The notes beneath the pieces were generated by a model that ran no database searches, had not been told where the DNA came from, and saw only the letters and a list, made by a program, of their open reading frames with translations. From contig CAZDXB010000017.1 in NCBI GenBank assembly GCA_964509335.1, positions 9,118-73,117 on the forward strand: a DNA stretch of 64,000 nt. Direction: 5' to 3'. This document shows positions 35,940-42,785 of this stretch, one piece after another. A program made the position numbers and the translations under genes. Positions within the stretch are counted from its first letter, which is position 1. Each line of letters opens with the position of its first letter. The DNA is from CAZDXB01 sp964509335 (GTDB lineage: Bacteria; Bacteroidota; Ignavibacteria; Kapaibacteriales; UBA2268).

Positions 35940-38192
35940 TTATTCAACTCTTTTCAATTTGGCGTATTTCAGCATTAAAACTTTTTTTCCTACGGAATTG
36001 AAATTGACGACCGCTTTCTTCATCTCGCCGGAACCGGCGGTAGCCAACAAAGTCCCCTTGCCGAATTTTGAATGCTCGACGCGCTCGCCTATAGCGAAGT
36101 CGCAAGATTCGCTTTCGCTTTTTGGCGGCTCTTCATTCGAGGACTTAGCTTTACGAACGAAAGGCTTGGGTTTTGAGGGCTTTCTTACTCTCGAATTACC
36201 CGACAAAACGCTTCTAGCTTCGCGTTTGGCGACTTCTTTTAGAAATTTTCTATCGACTTCGTCTATAAAACCCGAGGGGTCTTGATATACGTATTCGCCG
36301 AATCTCAGTCGCCTTCTAGCGTAAGTTAAATATAGCTTCTGCATCGCTCGAGTCATCCCGACGTAAAAGAGCCTGCGCTCTTCTTCTTCTTCGCTCGGGT
36401 CTAATTCCGCTTTCGCCAAGGGGAACAGTCCTTTTTCGAGACCGGCGATAACAACTACGGGGAATTCCAGCCCTTTCGCCGAATGCAGCGTCATCAGCTT
36501 TACTTGCTCGCCTTTGACGTTCTTATTATCGGCGTCGGTCATAAGAGTAATTTGCTGCAAGTAATCCGAGAAACTCGCTTTCTCGTTCTTTCTGAAAAAT
36601 TCGGCTATGTCTGACAGCAACTGCTGGATATTATTCCATCTATCCAAAGCGTCGGAAGTATTGATTTCCTGATACATTTGCAACAAGCCCGTCTTATCTA
36701 TATATTCGGTCGCTCTTTTTGACGGGGAGTCAGCCCCCTCCAAATCCGAATATTCGTCGATGAAATCTACTAACTTCCTTAAAGCTTTCTTGGCTCTCGC
36801 CTGCAAATCGGGAACGCTCTCTGCTTCGCCGAAAGCCTGTTGCAGCGTTATGTTTTTATCTTCGGCGTAGTTTTTCAATCGCCTCAGCGTCGTTTTGCCG
36901 ATTCCTCTTGGCGGTTCGTTTACTATTCGCTCCAAAGACTCGTCGTCCCTCGGATTAATTAATACCTTAAAATACGCGAGAGCGTCCTTTATTTCTTTGC
37001 GCATATAAAAAGATGTTCCGCCGACGATTATATAAGAAATACCGTTCCTGCGGAAGGCGTTTTCCAAAGCTAAGGACTGCGCGTTGGTTCTGTAAAGCAC
37101 GGCGAAATCCTTAACGTCGTAATCGCCGTTCTCTGTTTCTTTCTTTATGATACTGATTATTTTATCGGATTCTTCTCTATCGTCGGCGCATCTTATTAAT
37201 TCAATTAAGTCGCCGTTGGGGTTTTCCGTCCAGAGCGTTTTTTCTAATTGCTTTCTATTTCTCTTAATAACTCCGTCAGCGGCGGCTAAAATCGTTTTAG
37301 TCGAGCGATAGTTTTGCTCCAATCTAATAATTTTCGCGTCGTTGTAATCCTTCTGGAAATCGAGTATATTTCTAATATCCGCTCCCCTCCAGCGGTATAT
37401 GCTTTGCGCGTCGTCGCCTACGGCGCATATATTCCGGTGTTTTTTGGAAAGAGTTTTCACGGCGATATACTGAGCGCGATTAGTGTCCTGATATTCGTCC
37501 ACTAATATATATTTGAATCTGTTTTGGTATTTCTCCAATATCTCTTTGTCGGCGGTAAGCAAGCGAATAAAATTAATAAGCAAGTCGTCGAAATCCATAG
37601 CGTTGCTTTTCAACAGCGTTTCGTTATACGCTTCGAATATGTTCGCCGTTTGAATTTCGAACGGCGATTCCGCCGACGAAGCGAATTCCTTCGGGTCTAT
37701 CATTTGATTTTTCGCCCAAGAAATCTTCGAGCGAATTGCCTGCGGCGAATAGCTCTTTGTTGAAATATTCAGCGATTCCATCACTTTTTTAACGACCCTA
37801 AGCGAATCGTCCATATCGTAAATGGAAAAGTCTTTGGTATATCCCAATATCTCCGCTTCTATCCTTAAAACTCGCGAGAAAACCGAGTGGAAAGTGCCGG
37901 ACCAAATCATATTAGCCGCCTCCGGAGATACTATATTAGCTATACGCTCGCGCATCTCTTTAGCGGCTTTGTTGGTAAAAGTCAGAGCCAGAATATTTCC
38001 CGGGTAAACGCCGTTCTCGATTAAATAGGCGGCTCTGTGCGTCAAAGCGCGCGTCTTGCCGCTGCCGGCGCCCGCCACGACTAGCACGGGTCCTTCCAAC
38101 GTTTTAACCGCGTCTTTTTGAGCGGGGTTCAAACCGTCCAGTATCTTGGCTTTTGACCCCGCTTGTTCGTTTTTTACTAATTTTAGCGTCAT
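35940..38192 (-). CDS. UvrD/PcrA-type superfamily 1 DNA helicase
   Basis: The 750-aa protein shows all SF1A motifs: LNPAQKDAV (Q motif), Walker A VVAGAGSGKTRALTHR, LTFTNKAAKEMRERI (motif Ia), ILVDEYQDTN (motif II), GDDAQSIYRWRGADI (III), LEQNYRSTKTIL (IV) and TLHSAKGLEFPVVVIAGLE (V), then VGMTRA (VI). It unwinds DNA 3'-5' in repair and replication. The C-terminal 90 residues include a Lys/Pro-rich linker and a short Tudor-like end (IGERVEHSKFGKGTLL) known in PcrA. It is a monocistronic gene. Confidence 0.95.
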   Translation of the reverse strand: MTLKLVKNEQAGSKAKILDGLNPAQKDAVKTLEGPVLVVAGAGSGKTRALTHRAAYLIENGVYPGNILALTFTNKAAKEMRERIANIVSPEAANMIWSGTFHSVFSRVLRIEAEILGYTKDFSIYDMDDSLRVVKKVMESLNISTKSYSPQAIRSKISWAKNQMIDPKEFASSAESPFEIQTANIFEAYNETLLKSNAMDFDDLLINFIRLLTADKEILEKYQNRFKYILVDEYQDTNRAQYIAVKTLSKKHRNICAVGDDAQSIYRWRGADIRNILDFQKDYNDAKIIRLEQNYRSTKTILAAADGVIKRNRKQLEKTLWTENPNGDLIELIRCADDREESDKIISIIKKETENGDYDVKDFAVLYRTNAQSLALENAFRRNGISYIIVGGTSFYMRKEIKDALAYFKVLINPRDDESLERIVNEPPRGIGKTTLRRLKNYAEDKNITLQQAFGEAESVPDLQARAKKALRKLVDFIDEYSDLEGADSPSKRATEYIDKTGLLQMYQEINTSDALDRWNNIQQLLSDIAEFFRKNEKASFSDYLQQITLMTDADNKNVKGEQVKLMTLHSAKGLEFPVVVIAGLEKGLFPLAKAELDPSEEEEERRLFYVGMTRAMQKLYLTYARRRLRFGEYVYQDPSGFIDEVDRKFLKEVAKREARSVLSGNSRVRKPSKPKPFVRKAKSSNEEPPKSESESCDFAIGERVEHSKFGKGTLLATAGSGEMKKAVVNFNSVGKKVLMLKYAKLKRVE

Positions 38193-38614
38193 TTAATTCC
38201 TATCGTTTTGATTATTAGCTCGCGCAAAATAAACAACAATTGAAGAAAAAGTAAAAATATTGAAAAAATTGTTTAAAAATGAAGATTGTTTTTATAAAGT
38301 TTATTGCCGTTACTCACTCGACGACTTAAAATGAGCGAAAATTGAGTTACCGACAAACGTATAGTTGCAAAATCTTGCGACTTGTATAATAAAATCACTC
38401 TATTTAATACTGATATATTAACTAAATATTAAATAACTATTAATATATATTCATAATAAATTTTTTTCTTGCTTTTTTAATCCCCCCCCTTAACTTATTA
38501 TAAAATAATAGTAAAATATTTTTAAAAGTATCTATTATGCTGAATTTAAGTCGTATATTAACCTTTATTGAAATTTTAACTAACATATTTTGTAATACAA
38601 TACCAGAGGCAAAA
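38193..38614. other. 422-bp AT-rich intergenic region between divergent genes
   Basis: It holds the left 36-bp direct repeat (38248-38283), a run of eight C at 38482-38489 and otherwise very AT-rich sequence that likely carries promoters for the helicase gene and the secreted-protein cassette. I see no tRNA or convincing gene. An open frame from 38537 exists, but the start at 38615 has the better ribosome site. Confidence 0.6.
38248..38283 (+). repeat. Left 36-bp direct repeat flanking the secreted-protein cassette
   Basis: Exact match to 42301-42336 (it begins AAAGTAAAAATATTGAAAAA and ends AAAAATGAA). The two copies enclose the three genes at 38615-42095 and their flanks, 4.09 kb in total including both copies. 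Confidence 0.93.
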
Positions 38615-39613
38615 ATGAAAACGAAACTTTTCCCAATCGTATTTGATTTTACAACAACCAAAAAAATAATGATTTATGTTGTTTTTCTTGTTCTAATAAT
38701 CGCGACGACAAATATACGCTCGCAGAACCCGCCTTGCTTGGACAATTATCCGTATATAACTTATAACGCGCCAAGATTAGACGCGTTTCCGCCATATTCG
38801 ACAGATATGTCTTACGACGTATTGCTCGCTTACGTAGCGTTGGATTCGGTAAGCCATTACGCTAATCGCTACGAGGTTTCTCAATTCCTTGAAAGGCAGA
38901 CATTCAACGACACTATTCAAACGATTATGCGTTATTATTACCAGATGAAAGATTACGACCCTATAAAATATACTCAATCCGAATCTTATAGGCGTATGTC
39001 TAAAATAGAATGCACTTTATCAAATATCGATTCGCCTTTGAACAAAATGATTAAAGAACTTTCGCCAAATTCTTTATTAGATTATACGCTTTGCAGAGCC
39101 GATTATATTCTTGAAATTAAAGCGACAAATATCGACGTAGTTTCAGACACTACGACGTCCGGTCCCGCTAAAGAAGTCCGAGAAATATATTGCGAAGTTA
39201 TAGATACGATAAAAGGTAAAAGAATTCCTTATTTTGTTTCATCGCCTAGTATGTTGACAAAAGATAATAGAAAAGACAATATAACGATGGGACCAATGCG
39301 AACGGACACAAATTTTGTTTTCCATTATTCGCCATATTGGGGCTCTCTTACCGACGACGAAGGTCAACCCTGGATAAAAGAAGATAGTCTTTATATTGTT
39401 TTTCTAACGACGGTTTTTTGTTGTCAGGATAGCTCCGGAATTTATTATCATCTACGCCCCGTTTGGCCCGAGTCGCGAACTTTCGGTATGTATCCGATTT
39501 TGAACGGGAAGGTTCACGATCCGGGAAATGATTTCGGCTTTGGAACGGGAATTACTGCTTCCGAATTTAAAAGAAGATTGAGAGAAAGAATTAATCAAAT
39601 TATTTCTTATTAA
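38615..39613 (+). CDS. Secreted protein of unknown family, paralogue of the 40845 gene, no sorting domain
   Basis: The chosen ATG at 38615 has AGAGG five bases before it and gives 332 aa; the frame is open from 38537. The signal peptide is long, with a core IMIYVVFLVLIIATTNIRSQ. The mature protein is homologous to the product of the third gene in the cassette. Shared parts are the start DMSYDVLLAYVALD against SMPYEVMVAYLTIF, the segment EVIDTIKGKRIP against EIIDNIKGKVIP, and the end GKVHDPGNDFGFG...LRERINQI against GKVLDTNNVFGFG...LRERISEI. I do not recognise the family. It lacks a T9SS sorting domain, so it may stay in the periplasm. Confidence 0.75.
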   Translation: MKTKLFPIVFDFTTTKKIMIYVVFLVLIIATTNIRSQNPPCLDNYPYITYNAPRLDAFPPYSTDMSYDVLLAYVALDSVSHYANRYEVSQFLERQTFNDTIQTIMRYYYQMKDYDPIKYTQSESYRRMSKIECTLSNIDSPLNKMIKELSPNSLLDYTLCRADYILEIKATNIDVVSDTTTSGPAKEVREIYCEVIDTIKGKRIPYFVSSPSMLTKDNRKDNITMGPMRTDTNFVFHYSPYWGSLTDDEGQPWIKEDSLYIVFLTTVFCCQDSSGIYYHLRPVWPESRTFGMYPILNGKVHDPGNDFGFGTGITASEFKRRLRERINQIISY

Positions 39614-39627
39614 CGGAGACCAAAACA

Positions 39628-40848
39628 ATGAAGTATATAATAATTAGTATATTTATATTCGGCTCGCTGCAATTAGCCTATACGCAAACCGAACCTTCCG
39701 AACCGTGCGGACAGCCTATTAATTGCGAAAAAAAAGAGAGACCCTACGGATTTTGTAACGGCGAAGGACACATTGCTTATTTATGCGCGGAAGACCCATT
39801 TAGTTTTGATGGGGGAATGGAGTATGAAGGCTTTGACAAAGTTTTAAAACTTAGCGACGACGCGATACCACTTTGCCTAGAATTTGACAATACTGGACCG
39901 GACGAAGTAATAGCTACTGTTTGCGGCAATGGAGAATGTCATAAGAATACTACTGTATATTATAAATCCGATTTCATAGACGATATGAACGCGGCGGTAG
40001 AAAAATGGAAATGCCCTTGCGGCTGGGGAGAAGACGATTGCGGCTGCACTATAAATATTGGTTTCGTCGATGAAAACGATAATGAATTCAAAGACCCGAA
40101 AAACGACCACGCGACGACAAGTTTAGAAAATCAATTAACCGATTGCGACTATAACTGGATGCCTGCTCATAAAATAGGCGAAAGCGGTCCTTTAAATTAC
40201 GCCAATTGCGAAATTTCCTGCAATCAAATGAATATTTATTTAAATAATACACAGGAATATACACAACCGAGAGAAGATAATCCAAATTATTATGAAGGCG
40301 GTTTTTACGCGTCAAAATCGGTTATCGACAACTGGCCCTCGGAATGGGTAGAAAAGGGCATTAGCCCCGGCACAAATTTAAGAAACGTAATAGCAAAAAA
40401 ATTGGGAAGGCTTTATGGATTGATTGTCGAGCCTGACTATGGCGAGAATTGTCGTGAACCCGGCGGAATTATGCAGCACACTTATGGAAATTTAGAATAT
40501 AGAGATTTAAATTCAGACGATAAATGCGCTATTATGACATTGTATTGTCCCGAGTTGGTCCCCGTTACTGAAAGACTGATTCAGAATTCGATTGAGTTAG
40601 AAGTAATTCCTAATCCAAGCGTCGGCGCCGCAAAACTAAGAATATTATCAGATAAAAATTATAACGACGCATCTTTATTTATTTTCAACAATAACGGTAA
40701 GACTTTGTCGTCTTTGAAACTTAAGTCGCTAAAGATAGGCGAGAATATTATAACCGTAAACAATAAAGGCTTGACAAACGGAACGTATTATTATATAATT
40801 GACTTAGGAGAGCGGCAAATCTATAGCAAGTTCATAATAAATAAATGA
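39628..40848 (+). CDS. T9SS-sorted matrixin-like protein lacking all zinc ligands (pseudoprotease)
   Basis: The 406-aa protein has a signal peptide (MKYIIISIFIFGSLQLAYTQ) and a T9SS sorting domain (from about 325, VIPNPSVGAAKLRIL to SKFIINK). The centre reads like a matrixin (M10-type) protease: helix DDMNAAVEKWKC, strand INIGFVDEN, edge segment NQMNIYLNN, the active-site helix at 252-267, the Met-turn GGIMQHTYGN and then LNSDDKCAIMTLYCPE. At the HExxHxxGxxH site the residues are KKLGRLYGLIV (257-267), so all three His and the Glu are gone. Fourteen Cys residues or so suggest disulfides. It starts 14 bp after the preceding gene behind GGAG. A binding or regulatory role is inferred. Confidence 0.72.
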   Translation: MKYIIISIFIFGSLQLAYTQTEPSEPCGQPINCEKKERPYGFCNGEGHIAYLCAEDPFSFDGGMEYEGFDKVLKLSDDAIPLCLEFDNTGPDEVIATVCGNGECHKNTTVYYKSDFIDDMNAAVEKWKCPCGWGEDDCGCTINIGFVDENDNEFKDPKNDHATTSLENQLTDCDYNWMPAHKIGESGPLNYANCEISCNQMNIYLNNTQEYTQPREDNPNYYEGGFYASKSVIDNWPSEWVEKGISPGTNLRNVIAKKLGRLYGLIVEPDYGENCREPGGIMQHTYGNLEYRDLNSDDKCAIMTLYCPELVPVTERLIQNSIELEVIPNPSVGAAKLRILSDKNYNDASLFIFNNNGKTLSSLKLKSLKIGENIITVNNKGLTNGTYYYIIDLGERQIYSKFIINK

Positions 40849-42095
40849 TTTATATGCTAAGGAAAATTTTCTTAATAGCCGTTACAATCGTTTTAATCTC
40901 TACTTTAGTAAACGCTAAAACTCCTTGCGGTAGAGCTTATCGAGATATCTGCTACCAAGGGGAAATGCTTGACAGAGCGTCGCCGCCTTTATCCTTAAGT
41001 ATGCCGTACGAAGTTATGGTTGCCTATTTAACCATTTTCGACATTCATACTCATACCGATTACAAAACGTTCGGAGATTTTTTAGATAGTCAACAAGGAC
41101 TCACAGACACGTTGCGTTCATTATTCAAGTCTTATTATATTCTCGAGGATTATAACCCGATATTATTAGAAAAATATACTACTTCTTTGTATGTTGATTC
41201 AGACTCGGTTTTTAGCTATAAGCCGTCAATATTCGAAAGAGATTTGAAATTCGCGATACAAGAAAAATCCCCGCTTCATTACTTGGATTATATGCTTATA
41301 AAATGGCAATATATCAATCACTTGCGAGTAACTGACGTAGAAAAATACGACAGCGGTTGGGACTTCACGTATAAAGTTACGAGCGAAATAATCGACAATA
41401 TAAAAGGCAAAGTCATACCGAATTGCGAAAGATTATTAATGCCGAAAGAGTCTTATAATCCTGATTCTTTACCCGAGCCCGCTACTCTCGCCGCAAACCC
41501 GGGCGCCCGTTTCATATTTGAACTCGAGGACGAAAACCATAAAATTGCGACTGAATCTTACGACGAGTTTATTGCCTTCTCCTGCGTAAGTAATCTTTGT
41601 ATCGATAGTTCGAATAATTACGAACATTTCTATTATAACTTATTATCAGTAAAGTCCAAATCAAACAATTGGCTTTTACTTCCCATATCCGACGGCAAAG
41701 TATTAGATACGAATAACGTCTTTGGCTTTGGAAAAAATTTGGACGTCGATAAATGGAAACGGAAACTAAGAGAGAGAATAAGCGAAATAAAAAACGGAAT
41801 TCACCCGACCGGCGTCGTCGAGCGTCGCGTTTCTGAGAATAGGCTTAATATTTACCCAAATCCCGCGTCGGATCGAATCGCTATTACAGCCAAAGTTGAA
41901 AACGGTTCTATCGTTCAACTCACGATTAATAATTATTTGGGCGAGAAAATGTTTGTTTTGAAGAATAGCAATTATAATGCGAACGGCTTGTGTCAATTCG
42001 AAATAAACGCGAATGAACTGCCTTGCGGAATGTATTTCTGCACGCTAAAGACTGGTAATTACACGGAAACGAAAAAGTTTTTAATCATTCGCTAA
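40845..42095 (+). CDS. T9SS-sorted secreted protein, paralogue of the 38615 gene
   Basis: The 416-aa protein overlaps the preceding gene by 4 bp (ATGA), so the two are coupled. A signal peptide (MLRKIFLIAVTIVLISTLVNA) is followed by a roughly 300-residue domain homologous to the product of the first cassette gene, and by a T9SS sorting domain (LNIYPNPASDRIAITA to KKFLIIR). The domain has two conserved landmarks, EIIDNIKGKVIP and an end with FGFGKNLDVDKWKRKLRERI. It was not recognised as any known family. The strand pattern is loosely like secreted OB-fold domains, but that is a weak impression. Confidence 0.75.
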   Translation: MIYMLRKIFLIAVTIVLISTLVNAKTPCGRAYRDICYQGEMLDRASPPLSLSMPYEVMVAYLTIFDIHTHTDYKTFGDFLDSQQGLTDTLRSLFKSYYILEDYNPILLEKYTTSLYVDSDSVFSYKPSIFERDLKFAIQEKSPLHYLDYMLIKWQYINHLRVTDVEKYDSGWDFTYKVTSEIIDNIKGKVIPNCERLLMPKESYNPDSLPEPATLAANPGARFIFELEDENHKIATESYDEFIAFSCVSNLCIDSSNNYEHFYYNLLSVKSKSNNWLLLPISDGKVLDTNNVFGFGKNLDVDKWKRKLRERISEIKNGIHPTGVVERRVSENRLNIYPNPASDRIAITAKVENGSIVQLTINNYLGEKMFVLKNSNYNANGLCQFEINANELPCGMYFCTLKTGNYTETKKFLIIR

Positions 42096-42248
42096 TCGAT
42101 AATAATTCCAAATTCTTAATCAAAAATCCAAAAGTATAACCGCAAAATCTCGTTACTAATTACTAATTTTTTGGGAGCTTTCCTTGACACAACGCTCCCT
42201 CCTAGCGGAAGCGTCCAGACCCGCCCTGCGCGGCGTAAAAAGAAAAAC

Positions 42249-42295
42249 CGACGCGGAGCGTCTCGGTATGCGTTCCGACGCGGAGCGTCGGAACG
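42249..42295. repeat. Two adjacent REP-like hairpins sharing GACGCGGAGCGTC
   Basis: The first is imperfect (CCGACGC, GGA, GCGTCTCGG at about 42248-42265). The second is perfect: CGTTCCGACGC at 42271-42281, loop GGA, GCGTCGGAACG at 42285-42295. They are tandem copies of one GC-rich palindromic unit just inside the right direct repeat. Confidence 0.75.
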
Positions 42296-42300
42296 AGTAT

Positions 42301-42336
42301 AAAGTAAAAATATTGAAAAAATTGTTTAAAAATGAA
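42301..42336 (+). repeat. Right 36-bp direct repeat flanking the secreted-protein cassette
   Basis: Exact copy of 38248-38283. Neighbouring sequence on both sides differs between the two copies, so the homology is limited to these 36 bp. Confidence 0.93.
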
Positions 42337-42350
42337 ATTCATTTAGTAGG

Positions 42351-42419
42351 GGAGACATAGTTGAAGCCGCGCCGCGCAGGCGCGGCGAGGCTGGGGGATG
42401 TTCGCAAAGGAGTGTCTCC
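42351..42419. repeat. Structured 69-bp palindromic element
   Basis: Outer arms GGAGACA (42351-42357) and TGTCTCC (42413-42419) enclose a perfect inner hairpin GCCGCGCC, loop GCGCA, GGCGCGGC (42366-42386). The remaining loop is CTGGGGGATGTTCGCAAAGG. This nested arrangement could be a mobile palindromic repeat or a structured RNA. I could not match it to a known RNA family. Confidence 0.5.
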
Positions 42420-42698
42420 AAAGAAATATTAATAGAGCTTTCTTATTTTAGCGCATATAATGACGACAAGTCGCCCGAGAAATTTTCGGAGACAACAAAA
42501 AATCTTTTTTCTATTTGTTTTTTGGATATTATGAGTTATTTTAATATAAGCTAATGTTTTTATTTTAATATTATGTAGGTTTACATAAAAGGTGAAAGAA
42601 ATTAAATTCTGCTGAATAGAGGTTCGGCTATAAGACGTAAATATAAATACGAGTTAAACGACCGCCTAAAAGATGGAGAGGGGCAAAAGCTAACATTC

Positions 42699-42740
42699 GC
42701 GGAATCATATAAGGTTTGATTCGCCGCTGTTATTTTTTTC
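42699..42740 (+). terminator. Intrinsic terminator or leader attenuator before the Omp28-like gene
   Basis: GCGGAATCA (42699-42707) pairs with TGATTCGCCGC (42717-42727) with a two-base bulge, followed by TGTTATTTTTTTC. It lies only 46 bp before the ATG at 42786, so a transcript starting farther upstream would end just before the gene unless the hairpin is prevented. Confidence 0.55.
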
Positions 42741-42785
42741 TTTAGAAAAAATATAGTTATTTGTAACAAATAAAAGGAGTTAACG

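Larger units (their letters stand above)
42096..42785. other. 690-bp intergenic region rich in inverted repeats
   Basis: No gene was seen. In order it holds GC-rich hairpins at 42249-42295, the right 36-bp direct repeat (42301-42336), a 69-bp structured palindrome (42351-42419), AT-rich DNA and a terminator-like hairpin (42699-42740) that lies 46 bp before the next start codon. The GC-rich parts stand out strongly from the AT-rich surroundings. Confidence 0.7.

Noticed and set aside
39628..40848. Active zinc metalloprotease
   Set aside because: The overall pattern is matrixin-like, but all catalytic and zinc-binding positions are replaced (KKLGRLYGLIV), so a protease activity is not supported.
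42597..42740. Possible riboswitch aptamer upstream of the Omp28-like gene
   Set aside because: I compared it by eye with preQ1, SAM and c-di-GMP patterns and found no match, so only the terminator hairpin is reported.
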